Positions 1 through 8,629 of a stretch of DNA of 64,000 nt are shown in pieces (position 1 is the stretch's first letter; the number at the start of each line of letters is the position of its first letter). The notes under the pieces are model-generated. The model had not been told where the DNA came from and searched no databases. It saw nothing but the letters and a program-made list of their open reading frames with translations. The DNA comes from Leifsonia sp. 71-9 (GTDB taxonomy: Bacteria > Actinomycetota > Actinomycetes > Actinomycetales > Microbacteriaceae), in the NCBI RefSeq assembly GCF_001898805.1, contig NZ_MKVJ01000001.1, positions 129,990 through 193,989 on the forward strand, given 5' to 3'. The position numbers and the translations under genes were made by a program.

Positions 1-165
1 GCCCTGCGGCACACGGCGGCCACCCATCTGCTCGACGGGGGTGCGGACCTGCGTGCCGTGCAGGAGATCCTCGGCCACGCCAGCCTCGGCACCACGCAGA
101 TCTACACGCACGTCTCCACCGAGCGGCTCAAAGAGAGCTACCGGATCGCGCACCCGCGCGCCTGA
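1..165 (+). CDS. xerC: Tyrosine recombinase XerC, C-terminal fragment
   Basis: The window opens inside this gene, and only the last 54 codons are present. They hold the end of the catalytic domain of a tyrosine recombinase: an [10 protein letters not shown] segment with the second catalytic arginine of the HxxR motif, the LGHASL motif with its conserved histidine, and the nucleophilic tyrosine in TQIYTHV. In the family this enzyme, with XerD, resolves chromosome dimers at dif during cell division. XerC is chosen over a phage integrase because the next genes (M23 peptidase, rpsB, tsf) are its usual chromosomal neighbours in Microbacteriaceae. The N-terminal part lies outside the window. Confidence 0.85.
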   Translation, partial: ALRHTAATHLLDGGADLRAVQEILGHASLGTTQIYTHVSTERLKESYRIAHPRA

Positions 166-208
166 ACCGCGGGAGCGAAGCGCGGGAGCGCCGCGCTCGA
201 CGGGCCGG

Positions 209-1003
209 TCAGCCGTCGTCGAGCGGGAGCAACACTGATGGCGGCACCGTGTCGAAGAACAGCAGCGGTGAGACGTACGCACCGTCGACCCGCACGCCGA
301 CGTGGAGGCACGACGCGGCGCAGTGACCGCCGGACGCGAGGCGCCCGATCGGGGCGCCGCGCGCGACAGGCTGACCGGCGACGAGCTCCGTCGCCAGCGG
401 CTCGTAGCTCGAGAGCACACCGCCGCCGTGATCGAGCGTGAGAACCGGGCGATCCACGACGACGCCGGCGAAGCGGACCGTCGCGTCGGCCGGGGCCGTC
501 ACCGGCTGCTCGGGCGCCGTCGCCAGGTCGATGCCGCGGTGTCCGGCGGCGTACGGGGTCGGGGGAGCCGCGAACGCGCCGACGACCCGGGGCGGCAGGA
601 CGGGCCACGCCCAGCGCGGCGAGGTGACCGCAGCCGGGGACGCGGACGCGGTCGTGCCCGCAGCCGCGGCCGACTGCGCGTCCGCAACCGTTCCCGCGGC
701 CGAACCCGAACCTGAAGTCGCGGTCGAGCCCGCTCCGGCGGTCGAGCCCGCTCCCGCGGCTGAGCCCGCTCCCGCGGCTGAGCCCGCACTCGTGGGTGAG
801 CCCGCACTCGCGGCTGAGCCCGCACTCGCGGCTGAGCCCGCACTCGCGGCCGCACCCTGCTCAGCTGAGCCCGGCGCCGCCCCCGGCGCGAGCACAGCGG
901 TCACCCCCGCCGCCGCGAGTAGCACCAGCTCACGCACGCCCCCGCCCCGCCGCCAGTGCTCAGCGCGCACCCTCTTCCCACCCGTTCGTCTGATCCGTCT
1001 CAT
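209..1003 (-). CDS. Exported M23 family metallopeptidase
   Basis: This 264-residue protein has a basic start, a hydrophobic signal segment at about residues 24-45, then a long Ala/Ser/Gly linker made of hexapeptide repeats (about residues 50-100), and a LytM-type domain over the last 140 residues. The domain carries the HRGID form of the HxxxD zinc motif and a GGHC...CLHVGVR segment with the remaining histidines, the cysteine-flanked form seen in actinobacterial M23 proteins. Such enzymes cut peptidoglycan cross-bridges outside the membrane or act as activators of other hydrolases. The start is supported by a GGAGG box 9 bases upstream. It lies convergent to xerC and divergent from the sugar porter. 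Confidence 0.85.
   Translation of the reverse strand: MRRIRRTGGKRVRAEHWRRGGGVRELVLLAAAGVTAVLAPGAAPGSAEQGAAASAGSAASAGSAASAGSPTSAGSAAGAGSAAGAGSTAGAGSTATSGSGSAAGTVADAQSAAAAGTTASASPAAVTSPRWAWPVLPPRVVGAFAAPPTPYAAGHRGIDLATAPEQPVTAPADATVRFAGVVVDRPVLTLDHGGGVLSSYEPLATELVAGQPVARGAPIGRLASGGHCAASCLHVGVRVDGAYVSPLLFFDTVPPSVLLPLDDG
715..852 (-). repeat. 18-bp tandem repeat in M23 peptidase linker
   Basis: About seven to eight imperfect 18-bp units encode hexapeptides of the type SAGSAA, then GAGSAA/GAGSTA. The first copies (about 770-852) are nearly identical at the DNA level, which suggests recent slippage expansion. The units stay in frame, so copy-number changes would alter only the length of the linker between the signal segment and the catalytic domain. 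Confidence 0.8.
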
Positions 1004-1112
1004 CGCTCACGCCCTCCCGTCACCCCCACCCTCCCGGACGCGCGAAGCGGCACGCGGTCGGAACCGAGACCGGGGGAGAACGCACTTTCTGCACATCCGA
1101 CGCATGTCGATA

Positions 1113-1140
1113 TTGCCCAACGGCGATCCGGGCGTACCGT
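1113..1140 (+). promoter_or_regulatory. Predicted promoter of the sugar porter gene
   Basis: TTGCCC at 1113-1118 and TACCGT at 1135-1140 are separated by 16 bases and fit a housekeeping sigma promoter. Transcription would start near 1147 and give a leader of about 67 bases with an AAGGGGAAG ribosome site just before the ATG at 1214. The rest of the 1004-1213 gap shows no other clear signal. Confidence 0.5.
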
Positions 1141-1213
1141 GTCTAGCGCCGGTTCGCGCTCGCCAGGGCGGGCCAGCGGACCACGGCGGGACACAACCGA
1201 ACAAGGGGAAGAC

Positions 1214-2713
1214 ATGTCTGGACAACGCAGCGGCACCGACGAGGCCGGGAACGAGGTCGCCCACCAGCCCAGCGGCGCGATGCGACGCAAGGCGACGGGA
1301 CTGGCCATCGCGGCGGCCGTCGGCGGCTTCCTCTTCGGTTTCGACTCGTCCGTCATCAACGGGGCGGTCGACTCGATCGGCACGCACTTCGAGCTGAACG
1401 CGTTCGTCAAGGGATTCGTCGTGGCCGTCGCCCTCCTGGGCTGCGCGCTCGGCGCCTACGTCGCCGGCCGGCTCGCCGACCGCTGGGGCCGGCTCAAGGT
1501 CATGCTCCTCGGCGCCGGGCTGTTCCTCGTCAGCTCCATCGGCGCCGGTCTGGCGTTCTCGGTCTGGGACCTCGGGCTGTGGCGCGTGGTGGGCGGTCTG
1601 GGCATCGGCATCGCGTCCGTCGTGGCGCCGGCGTACATCGCCGAGATCGCACCGCGGCAGCGCCGAGGCGGGCTGGCCTCCCTGCAGCAGCTGGCGATCA
1701 CCATCGGTATCTTCGCCGCGCTCCTCTCCGACGCGCTGCTCGCCAACGGCAACCCGTCGCGCGAGATCTGGTTCGGGCTGGAGGCGTGGCGGTGGATGTT
1801 CCTCGTCGGCGTCATCCCGTCGGCCGTCTACGGCATCATCGCGCTGACCGTCCCTGAGTCGCCGCGCTTCCTGCTCGCGACAGGCCGTCGCGACGAGGCG
1901 CGCAAGGTGTTCCAGACGCTCGTGCCCGCGGAGGACCTCGACCGCTCGATCAAGGACATCGAGGACTCGATCAAGACGGACAAGGAGGGCCTCAAGGCGA
2001 CCCTGCGCGGCAATGTGCTGGGCCTGAAGGGCATCGTCTGGATCGGCATCATCCTGTCGGTGTTCCAGCAGTTCGTGGGCATCAACGTGATCTTCTACTA
2101 CTCGACCACCCTGTGGAGCGCGGTGGGCTTCACGAAGGCGGACTCGCTGACGATCAGTGTGATCACCTCGATCACGAACGTCGTGGTCACCGTGGTCGCG
2201 ATCCTGCTCGTCGACCGCATCGGCCGGCGCCCCATCCTCCTCACCGGCTCGGTCGGCATGGCGGTCTCCCTCGGCACGATGGCGCTCGCGTTCGCCTTCG
2301 CGGACAAGGGAGCGGACGGCGCCGTGAGCCTCCCGGGCGCGTGGGGTCCGATCGCTCTCGTGGCCGCGAACATCTTCGTGATCTGCTTCGGCGCCTCGTG
2401 GGGACCGCTGGTCTGGGTGCTGCTGGGCGAGATCTTCCCGACGAAGATCCGCGGCAAGGCGCTCGGCCTCGCGGCGGCGGCCCAGTGGATCGCCAACTTC
2501 CTGATCACCGTCTCGTTCCCGCCGATGGCGGACTTCTCGCTGGTGTTCACCTACGGGATGTACGCCTTCTTCGCCGCCCTCTCATTCTTCTTCGTGTTCT
2601 TCAAGATCCCGGAGACGAACGGCATGGCGCTCGAGCAGGCGGAGACGCTCTTCACCAACGCGAAGGGTCGCGGACGCGGTCCCCAGGTGCGCTCCAGCGG
2701 CGACTCCGCGTGA
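1214..2713 (+). CDS. MFS sugar porter (sugar:proton symporter)
   Basis: This 499-residue protein has twelve predicted membrane segments and the sugar porter hallmarks: GFLFGFDSSVINGA in helix 1, GRLADRWGRLKVML after helix 2, PESPRFLL at the end of the first half, QQFVGIN in helix 7, DRIGRRPILL after helix 8 and a PETNG end motif. The family imports hexoses or pentoses with protons. The substrate cannot be read from sequence. The start at 1214 follows AAGGGGAAG. The open frame extends further upstream but lacks sequence typical of the family. It sits alone between the divergent M23 gene and the rpsB block. Confidence 0.9.
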   Translation: MSGQRSGTDEAGNEVAHQPSGAMRRKATGLAIAAAVGGFLFGFDSSVINGAVDSIGTHFELNAFVKGFVVAVALLGCALGAYVAGRLADRWGRLKVMLLGAGLFLVSSIGAGLAFSVWDLGLWRVVGGLGIGIASVVAPAYIAEIAPRQRRGGLASLQQLAITIGIFAALLSDALLANGNPSREIWFGLEAWRWMFLVGVIPSAVYGIIALTVPESPRFLLATGRRDEARKVFQTLVPAEDLDRSIKDIEDSIKTDKEGLKATLRGNVLGLKGIVWIGIILSVFQQFVGINVIFYYSTTLWSAVGFTKADSLTISVITSITNVVVTVVAILLVDRIGRRPILLTGSVGMAVSLGTMALAFAFADKGADGAVSLPGAWGPIALVAANIFVICFGASWGPLVWVLLGEIFPTKIRGKALGLAAAAQWIANFLITVSFPPMADFSLVFTYGMYAFFAALSFFFVFFKIPETNGMALEQAETLFTNAKGRGRGPQVRSSGDSA

Positions 2714-2727
2714 CCGACCGTTCCTGA

Positions 2728-2760
2728 TAGGATGTGCGAAGCACTCCGCTCGTCGGAGTG
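2728..2760 (+). promoter_or_regulatory. rpsB promoter -10 and leader hairpin
   Basis: TAGGAT at 2728-2733 is a good -10 candidate, which would put the transcript start near 2740. The leader would then begin with a 7-bp hairpin (CACTCCG at 2742-2748, loop CTCGT, CGGAGTG at 2754-2760) and run about 225 bases to the rpsB ATG. The rest of the 2714-2967 gap has no convincing gene. A long structured leader is in keeping with control of ribosomal protein S2 synthesis, but no known element was recognised. Confidence 0.4.
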
Positions 2761-2967
2761 ACTACGCGTGCCCGGACACCCGCAGGGTGGGGCGCACTTC
2801 CACCGGTCTCCCTCATCGATCCCCACGGTTCTTCCGCGCGGGACGAACGGGGAGCGGAGGTGCGCGGGGCACCAGGAGCGGTGGCCGCCGGCCGCCGTGG
2901 ACAACCGCACACCGCACCCGCGCGACGAACGTGTCGCCGGGCGCGAAGAACACAAGGAGAAACGGCA

Positions 2968-3885
2968 ATGGCCGTCGTCACCATGCGCCAGCTGCTCGAC
3001 AGCGGCGTCCACTTCGGACACCAGACCCGCCGCTGGAACCCGAAGATGAAGCGATTCATCCTCACGGAGCGCTCGGGCAGCTACATCATCGACCTGCAGC
3101 AGTCGCTCACCTACATCGACAAGACCTACGACTTCGTCCGCGAGACGGTCGCCCACGGCGGCACCATCCTCTTCGTCGGCACGAAGAAGCAGGCGCAGCA
3201 GGCGATCGCCGAGCAGGCGACCCGCGTGGGCCAGCCCTACGTCAACCAGCGCTGGCTGGGCGGTCTGCTGACCAACTTCCAGACCGTGTCCAAGCGCCTC
3301 GCCCGCATGAAGGAGCTCGAGGAGCTCGACTTCGAGGGCACCACCAGCGGCTTCACCAAGAAGGAGCTGCTGATCAAGAAGCGCGAGCTGGACAAGCTGC
3401 ACAAGTCGCTCGGCGGCATCCGCAACCTGACGAAGACCCCGAGCGCGCTCTGGGTCGTCGACACGAAGAAGGAGCACCTCGCGATCGACGAGGCGAAGAA
3501 GCTGGGCATCCCGGTCATCGCCATCCTCGACACGAACTGCGACCCGGACGAGGTCCAGTACCCGATCCCGGGCAACGACGACGCGATCCGCTCGGTCGGC
3601 CTCCTGACCCGCATCGTCGCCGACGCCGCGGCCGAGGGCCTCATCCAGCGTCACCAGAAGCCCGAAGAGGGCACCGAGCCGGCCGAGCCGCTCGCCGAGT
3701 GGGAGCAGGAGCTGCTCCAGGGCCAGGCCGAGGTGCAGTCGAGCGCCGAGACCGAGAAGGCGGCCGACGCCGACCTCGCCGAGGCCGAGGCGGACTCCGC
3801 CGAGGTCGTCGCCGAGGGCGAGGCGGACGCTGAGGTCGCAGCCGAGGCGGAGGCCGACGCCGACGCCGAGGCCGAGACCAAGTAG
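2968..3885 (+). CDS. rpsB: 30S ribosomal protein S2
   Basis: This 305-residue protein begins [20 protein letters not shown] and carries the S2 signatures [11 protein letters not shown] and the central [16 protein letters not shown] segment. S2 binds the 30S subunit near the junction with S1 and is essential for translation. The last 60 or so residues are an acidic Ala/Glu/Asp tail, which is common in actinobacterial S2 and probably disordered. The ATG at 2968 follows AAGGAGAAA. A longer in-frame reading exists upstream but contains no S2 sequence. tsf follows after 45 bases, the usual rpsB-tsf operon. Confidence 0.98.
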   Translation: MAVVTMRQLLDSGVHFGHQTRRWNPKMKRFILTERSGSYIIDLQQSLTYIDKTYDFVRETVAHGGTILFVGTKKQAQQAIAEQATRVGQPYVNQRWLGGLLTNFQTVSKRLARMKELEELDFEGTTSGFTKKELLIKKRELDKLHKSLGGIRNLTKTPSALWVVDTKKEHLAIDEAKKLGIPVIAILDTNCDPDEVQYPIPGNDDAIRSVGLLTRIVADAAAEGLIQRHQKPEEGTEPAEPLAEWEQELLQGQAEVQSSAETEKAADADLAEAEADSAEVVAEGEADAEVAAEAEADADAEAETK

Positions 3886-3930
3886 TCCCCACCACCAACC
3901 CGCTTTCGACAAGAAGGTTCCAGTCAGAAC

Positions 3931-4761
3931 ATGGCAAACATCAGCATCGCTGACATCAAGGCCCTGCGCGAGCAGCTCGGCACGGGCATGGTCGACACCA
4001 AGAAGGCGCTCGAAGAGGCCGGTGGCGACATCGAGAAGGCGACCGAGATCCTGCGCCTGAAGGGTGCGAAGGGCAACGCGAAGCGTGCCGACCGCTCCAC
4101 CAGCGAGGGCCTCGTCGCGGCCAAGGAGAACGGCAACGGCTCCGCCACCATGATCGAGCTCGCGTGCGAGACCGACTTCGTGGCGAAGGGCGACAAGTTC
4201 ATCGCCCTGGCCGACAAGGTCCTGGACGCGGCCGCCGCCGCGGGCGCGACCACCGTCGAGGAGGCCCTGGCCGCCCGCGCCGGCAGCCAGACTGTCGCCG
4301 AGCTCATCGGTGACGAGGCCGCAATCCTGGGCGAGAAGGTCGAGCTCCGTCGCGTCGCGTCGGTCTCGGGCGAGCACTTCGCGATCTACCTGCACAAGAC
4401 CTCCAAGGACCTGCCGCCGCAGGTCGGTGTCGTGGTCGGCTACGCCGGCGACGACGCGGAGACCGCCCGCAGCATCGCGCAGCACATCTCCTTCGCCAAC
4501 CCGACCTACCTCACCCGCGAGGACGTCCCGGCCGCCGAGGTCGAGAACGAGCGTCGTATCGTCGAGGAGATCTCGCGCAACGAGGGCAAGCCGGAGGCCG
4601 CGCTCCCGAAGATCATCGAGGGTCGCCTCGGTGCCTTCTTCAAGCAGGTCGCCCTGCTCGAGCAGGAGTACGCCCGCGACAACAAGCTGACCATCGCCCA
4701 GGTGCTGAAGGACTCGGGTCTCACCGTGTCCGGCTTCGCCCGGTTCAAGGTCGGCGCCTAA
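3931..4761 (+). CDS. tsf: Translation elongation factor Ts
   Basis: This 276-residue protein opens with the UBA-like domain (LREQLGTGMVDTKKALEEAGGD, about residues 9-30), followed by the core with its TDFVAK motif (ETDFVAKGDKF) that contacts EF-Tu. EF-Ts exchanges GDP for GTP on EF-Tu. It is cotranscribed with rpsB and followed by a strong terminator, so the rpsB-tsf unit ends here. Confidence 0.98.
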   Translation: MANISIADIKALREQLGTGMVDTKKALEEAGGDIEKATEILRLKGAKGNAKRADRSTSEGLVAAKENGNGSATMIELACETDFVAKGDKFIALADKVLDAAAAAGATTVEEALAARAGSQTVAELIGDEAAILGEKVELRRVASVSGEHFAIYLHKTSKDLPPQVGVVVGYAGDDAETARSIAQHISFANPTYLTREDVPAAEVENERRIVEEISRNEGKPEAALPKIIEGRLGAFFKQVALLEQEYARDNKLTIAQVLKDSGLTVSGFARFKVGA

Positions 4762-4771
4762 CACACCGATG

Positions 4772-4814
4772 AAGGAGTCCGGATCGCTCGAGAGCGATCC
4801 GGACTCCTTTTCTG
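4772..4814 (+). terminator. rpsB-tsf intrinsic terminator
   Basis: A perfect 17-bp inverted repeat (arms 4772-4788 and 4793-4809) with a CGAG loop is followed by TTTTCT. This is a classic rho-independent terminator 11 bases after the tsf stop codon. Confidence 0.93.
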
Positions 4815-4890
4815 TGCGCCCACCCATAGGCGCACGACACACCACGCACTAGCGTAAGAACGAATTCAGTCACGGAAGGACCAATCACGC

Positions 4891-5604
4891 ATGTCGGCAG
4901 TTACCAAGAGGCGCAGGGTCCTTCTCAAGCTCTCGGGTGAGGCGTTCGGCGCCGGTCAGCTCGGCGTCAACCCCGACATCGTCAGCGGCATCGCCCGCGA
5001 GATCGCCCAGGCCGCGCAGGACGTCGAGATCGCGATCGTGGTCGGCGGCGGCAACTTCTTCCGCGGCGCGGAGCTCTCCCAGCGCGGCATGGACCGCGGT
5101 CGTGCCGACTACATGGGGATGCTCGGCACTGTGATGAACTCCCTCGCCCTGCAGGACTTCCTCGAGCAGGCCGGAGCGGAGACCCGCGTGCAGTCCGCCA
5201 TCTCGATGACCCAGGTCGCCGAGCCGTACATCCCGCGCCGCGCGGAGCGTCACCTCGAGAAGGGCCGCGTCGTGATCTTCGGCGCCGGCGCCGGGCTCCC
5301 GTACTTCTCGACCGACACCGTCGCCGCGCAGCGCGCGCTGGAGATCAGCGCCGACGTCGTGCTGGTCGCCAAGAACGGCGTCGACGGGATGTACGACGAC
5401 GACCCGCGCACCAACCCCGACGCGCGCAAGATCGACCACATCAGCCACCAGGAGGCTCTGCAGCAGAACCTCAAGGCCGTCGACTCCACCGCGCTCAGCC
5501 TCTGCATGGACAACGGCATGCCCATGCGCATCTTCGGCATCGAGCCGGCCGGCAACGTCACGGCCGCTCTGCTGGGCGCCGAGATCGGCACCCTGCTCGG
5601 CTGA
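4891..5604 (+). CDS. pyrH: UMP kinase
   Basis: This 237-residue amino-acid-kinase-fold enzyme has the family segments [46 protein letters not shown] and [13 protein letters not shown]. It phosphorylates UMP to UDP in pyrimidine nucleotide synthesis. The ATG follows a GGAAGGA box. A TAGCGT -10 candidate at 4850-4855 suggests its own promoter after the tsf terminator. A GC-rich hairpin lies between it and frr. Confidence 0.97.
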   Translation: MSAVTKRRRVLLKLSGEAFGAGQLGVNPDIVSGIAREIAQAAQDVEIAIVVGGGNFFRGAELSQRGMDRGRADYMGMLGTVMNSLALQDFLEQAGAETRVQSAISMTQVAEPYIPRRAERHLEKGRVVIFGAGAGLPYFSTDTVAAQRALEISADVVLVAKNGVDGMYDDDPRTNPDARKIDHISHQEALQQNLKAVDSTALSLCMDNGMPMRIFGIEPAGNVTAALLGAEIGTLLG

Positions 5605-5633
5605 CCGGGCCCCCACGCGGCCCTCGCCGCCCT

Positions 5634-5661
5634 GCCCCGGCGCCCCGCGCGGTGCCGGGGC
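5634..5661 (+). terminator. Hairpin between pyrH and frr
   Basis: Arms 5634-5644 and 5651-5661 form an 11-bp GC-rich stem with one G-T pair and a 6-base loop. There is no T run, so this is a weak terminator or attenuator. A TAGACT -10 candidate at 5664-5669 follows at once and would restart transcription for frr. Confidence 0.4.
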
Positions 5662-5701
5662 TCTAGACTAGAGACCGATTGACCGATCTGAAGGAGAAAC
5701 C

Positions 5702-6256
5702 GTGATCGCCGACGTGATTTCCGACGTCCGCCAGCGTATGAGCAAGACCGTGGACGCGGCGAAGGAGGACTTCGGCACCGTGAGCGCGGGCCGTGCCAAC
5801 CCGGCCCTCTTCCAGAAGGTCCTCGTGGACTACTACGGCTCGCCGACCCCGCTGGCCCAGCTGGCCGGTCTGCAGAACCCGGAGGCCCGCGTCCTGCTCG
5901 TCACGCCCTACGACAAGTCGGCGCTGAAGGAGATCGAGAAGGCCATCGTCGCGATGCCCAGCCTCTCCGCGAACGTCGGCAACGACGGCGAGATCGTCCG
6001 CGTCACGCTCCCGGAGCTGACCGAGGACCGCCGCAAGGAGTTCGTCAAGATCGTGCGCGGCAAGGGCGAGGACGCCAAGGTCGCCCTCCGCAACATCCGC
6101 CGCAAGGCGAAGGACGACCTGGACGCCCTCAAGGGCGAGGTCGGCGACGACGAGGTGGCGCGCGGCGAGAAGGAGCTGGAGACCATCACGCGCACGCACG
6201 TCGAGGCCGTCGACGAGGCGTTGAAGCGCAAGGAAGCCGAGCTCCTCGAGGTCTAA
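5702..6256 (+). CDS. frr: Ribosome recycling factor
   Basis: This 184-residue protein has the RRF pattern: a three-helix bundle domain with [17 protein letters not shown] near residues 30-46, [16 protein letters not shown], and the C-terminal RRKAKDDL helix. It splits post-termination ribosomes together with EF-G. The GTG start at 5702 follows AAGGAGAAAC and matches the normal family length. cdsA follows after only 2 bases. Confidence 0.97.
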   Translation: MIADVISDVRQRMSKTVDAAKEDFGTVSAGRANPALFQKVLVDYYGSPTPLAQLAGLQNPEARVLLVTPYDKSALKEIEKAIVAMPSLSANVGNDGEIVRVTLPELTEDRRKEFVKIVRGKGEDAKVALRNIRRKAKDDLDALKGEVGDDEVARGEKELETITRTHVEAVDEALKRKEAELLEV

Positions 6257-6258
6257 CC

Positions 6259-7257
6259 ATGAGCGAGGGCAGCGGCACCGGCGCGCCCCGCACGCCGGAG
6301 ACGGGCAGGCGGGGGAAGCCGCGTTCGCGTGAAGAGCTGCGCGCCCAGGTGCAGGCCACCCGCGCCGACTTCGAGCGGCAGGTGCAGGCGCGCAAGGCGC
6401 AGCTCGACGCCACCAACGAGCTGATCGAGCAGCGGACGGGGCGCAACCTCATCCTGGCGATCCTGATCGGGCTCGTCGCCGGCGTGATCGTCGTCGGCAG
6501 CCTGATCTTCATCAAGGAGCTCTTCATCCCGTTCGGGATGGCGATGGCCGGCTTCGCGGCGTTCGAGCTGACGCAGGCGTTCCGCGGCGCAGGCCGCCGC
6601 ATCCCGCGCATCCCGACCGTCCTGGCGGCGGTCGCGATCATCCCGGCCGCGTTCTGGTTCCATGCCGGCGGACAGCTCGTGGCGCTCTCCGCGGGCATCG
6701 CGCTCGTCGTCGTGTGGCGCCTGATCGAGGAGCTCGCTGTTCCGGCACGACGGGCGGGGGCCGCCGCGCTCGGCCGCGACCTGACCTGGAGCGTCCTCGT
6801 CCAGCTGTACGTGAGCCTGCTCGCGAGCTTCGTGCTCCTGCTGCTGGCGGAGCCCGGCGGCGAGTGGTGGGTGCTGGCGTTCGTGATCGTCGTGGTGGCG
6901 GTCGACACGGGGGCCTACGCCGCCGGCCTCTCCTGGGGCAAGCACCCGATGGCGCCGACGATCAGCCCGAAGAAGACCTGGGAGGGCTTCGCGGGTGCGG
7001 CGGCGACCGCGGTCGTCGCCGGCGTCCTGCTGTCGCTATTCATGATCGACCAGCCGTGGTGGTTCGGCATCGTGTTCGGCGTGGTCCTGCTCCTCACCGC
7101 GACGGCGGGCGACCTGGCCGAATCCCTCATCAAGCGCGATCTCGGAATCAAGGACATGAGTTCCTGGCTGCCCGGTCACGGGGGATTCCTCGACCGGCTC
7201 GACTCCATCCTTCCGTCGGCCGCGGCGACGTACGTGCTCTTCCTCATCTTCCGATGA
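6259..7257 (+). CDS. cdsA: Phosphatidate cytidylyltransferase
   Basis: This 332-residue integral membrane enzyme makes CDP-diacylglycerol from CTP and phosphatidic acid, the branch point for phospholipid synthesis. A charged cytoplasmic N-terminus (about 65 residues) precedes roughly eight or nine membrane segments. The diagnostic motifs are SPKKTWEGFAG and, near the end, the signature segment beginning IKDMSSWLPGHGGFLDRLDS with its metal-binding aspartates. It is coupled to frr with a 2-base gap and is the last gene of the block. Confidence 0.95.
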   Translation: MSEGSGTGAPRTPETGRRGKPRSREELRAQVQATRADFERQVQARKAQLDATNELIEQRTGRNLILAILIGLVAGVIVVGSLIFIKELFIPFGMAMAGFAAFELTQAFRGAGRRIPRIPTVLAAVAIIPAAFWFHAGGQLVALSAGIALVVVWRLIEELAVPARRAGAAALGRDLTWSVLVQLYVSLLASFVLLLLAEPGGEWWVLAFVIVVVAVDTGAYAAGLSWGKHPMAPTISPKKTWEGFAGAAATAVVAGVLLSLFMIDQPWWFGIVFGVVLLLTATAGDLAESLIKRDLGIKDMSSWLPGHGGFLDRLDSILPSAAATYVLFLIFR

Positions 7258-7269
7258 CAGAATGGGGGC

Positions 7270-7812
7270 GTGAGCACCTTCCCCCGCACCCCGAAGAAGC
7301 AGGGATACGACGTCGAACAGGTCGACGGCTTCCTGCAGACCGCCCGGCGCGCCTACGACGCTGACGACGCCACCGCGTCGATGACGGCGGCCGACATCCG
7401 TCGCACGGCCTTCTCGATGCAGAAGGGCGGCTACTCGACCACGCACGTCGACGCGGCCCTGGAGCGCCTGGAGGACGCCTTCGCCCAGCGCGAGCGCGAG
7501 GCCGCACGCCAGGCCGCGGGGGACGAGGCCTGGTTCGCCGAGGCCCGCACGACGGCGCAGGTGGTGCTCAACCGCCTCGACCGTCCCGTCGGCCACCGGT
7601 TCGAACGCGTGAGCGTCCTGACCCTCGGCTACAACCGGCAGGACGTCGACCGGTTCGCGAACCGCCTGGTGAAGTACTTCCAGGACGGCCGCCCGATGAG
7701 CGTCGAAGAGGTGCGCACGGCCACGTTCCGCGAGCAGCGCGGCGGCTACCGGGAGGTCCAGGTGGACCTGCTCCTCGACAGCGTCACGGACGTGATGCTC
7801 GCCGTCCGGTGA
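7270..7812 (+). CDS. DivIVA-domain repeat protein
   Basis: The 180 residues contain four copies of a short DivIVA-like motif: QGYDVEQVDGFL (about residue 11), GGYSTTHVDAAL (about 56), LGYNRQDVDRFANRL (about 116) and GGYREVQVDLLL (about 157). This matches the actinobacterial family of repeated DivI1A domains. It has no membrane segment and no long coiled coil. DivIVA-type motifs recruit proteins to curved membrane or to other DivIVA proteins, so a role in polar growth or division is a reasonable inference, but none is proven for this family. CAGAAT at 7258-7263, directly after the cdsA stop, ends 6 bases before the GTG and predicts a leaderless transcript. Confidence 0.8.
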   Translation: MSTFPRTPKKQGYDVEQVDGFLQTARRAYDADDATASMTAADIRRTAFSMQKGGYSTTHVDAALERLEDAFAQREREAARQAAGDEAWFAEARTTAQVVLNRLDRPVGHRFERVSVLTLGYNRQDVDRFANRLVKYFQDGRPMSVEEVRTATFREQRGGYREVQVDLLLDSVTDVMLAVR

Positions 7813-7845
7813 GGCTGGCTGTTGCCTGAGCGAGGGCGCGGTTTC

Positions 7846-7874
7846 TTGGATTGTCCGCCGAAGTCCGTTATGGT
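7846..7874 (+). promoter_or_regulatory. Promoter of the lysozyme-like gene
   Basis: TTGGAT (7846-7851) and TATGGT (7869-7874) are spaced by 17 bases. The predicted transcript start near 7881 lies downstream of the TTG at 7851 and the GTG at 7878, leaving the GTG at 7884 as the first usable start. Confidence 0.6.
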
Positions 7875-7883
7875 CTTGTGATC

Positions 7884-8594
7884 GTGGGTAGACGAGAAAC
7901 AGCAGAGATCGTTCCGCTGACACCGGCCAACCCGGTCGGAGTCGCATTCAAGCGATCCCGACGACCGCACATCCGGTCGCGAGCCCTGCTCTGGGGTTTC
8001 GCCTTCAGCGCCGCCGTGGGCTTCGCCCTGGTGAACGTGGTTGACCCGTATTCGGGTTCCGCCTCGACCCCGGCGTATGCCGACACGCTTCCCAGCCCCC
8101 AGACGACGTCCCGGTTCGGCGGCGCACCGACGCAGTCGCTGACCGCGCCGGACGCGGCGGCCACGGTCGTCCAGCGCGACTCGGTGAGCGTCAAGGCCAA
8201 GCCGACGCCGACACCGACTCCCACGCCGACCCCCACCAGCAGCAGCAGCGGCAAGTCCACCGGCTCCGCGCCGGCCGTTGGCACTCCCGACCCGGGATCC
8301 GCCCAGGCCATCGCGTACGAGATGCTGCAGGCCCGCGGCTGGGGCGACGACCAGTTCAGCTGCCTCGTCGCTCTGTGGAACAAGGAGTCGCACTGGAACG
8401 TGTACGCCAGCAACGGCGGCAGCGGCGCGTACGGCATCCCTCAGGCCCTCCCCGGCAGCAAGATGGCTTCGGCCGGCGCCGACTGGGCGACCAACCCGGC
8501 GACGCAGATCACCTGGGGCCTCGGCTACATCACCGGCCGCTACGGCACCCCCTGCGGCGCCTGGGGCCACTCGCAGTCCACCGGCTGGTACTGA
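7884..8594 (+). CDS. Exported lysozyme-like (transglycosylase-fold) protein
   Basis: This protein of about 236 residues has a basic N-terminus and one membrane segment (ALLWGFAFSAAVGFALVNVV), then a Ser/Thr/Pro stretch with a PTPTPTPTPT run, and a C-terminal domain of about 100 residues. The domain contains LWNKESHWN, with the likely catalytic glutamate, YGIPQALPGSKMASAG, and a GYITGRYGTPCGAW...GWY ending. This is the lysozyme-like domain of resuscitation and aggregation-promoting factors that cut or bind peptidoglycan. The GTG at 7884 is chosen from promoter position. A second copy of the same C-terminal domain is encoded at the right edge of the window (63876-64000). Confidence 0.8.
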   Translation: MGRRETAEIVPLTPANPVGVAFKRSRRPHIRSRALLWGFAFSAAVGFALVNVVDPYSGSASTPAYADTLPSPQTTSRFGGAPTQSLTAPDAAATVVQRDSVSVKAKPTPTPTPTPTPTSSSSGKSTGSAPAVGTPDPGSAQAIAYEMLQARGWGDDQFSCLVALWNKESHWNVYASNGGSGAYGIPQALPGSKMASAGADWATNPATQITWGLGYITGRYGTPCGAWGHSQSTGWY

Positions 8595-8617
8595 GCGGTA
8601 GCCCGGCTCGGTCGGTT

Positions 8618-8623
8618 TAGACT
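8618..8623 (+). promoter_or_regulatory. -10 box, leaderless start of the zinc-ribbon gene
   Basis: TAGACT ends 6 bases before the ATG at 8630, so the mRNA is predicted to begin at the start codon. Confidence 0.55.
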
Positions 8624-8629
8624 GGTCCG

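Noticed and set aside
1-165. Phage or integron integrase at the left edge
   Set aside because: The following gene order is ordinary chromosomal backbone, there is no attachment-site duplication, and the fragment fits XerC.
2551-4845. A 764-codon antisense frame over rpsB and tsf
   Set aside because: No motif is present and it lies opposite two certain ribosome-related genes.
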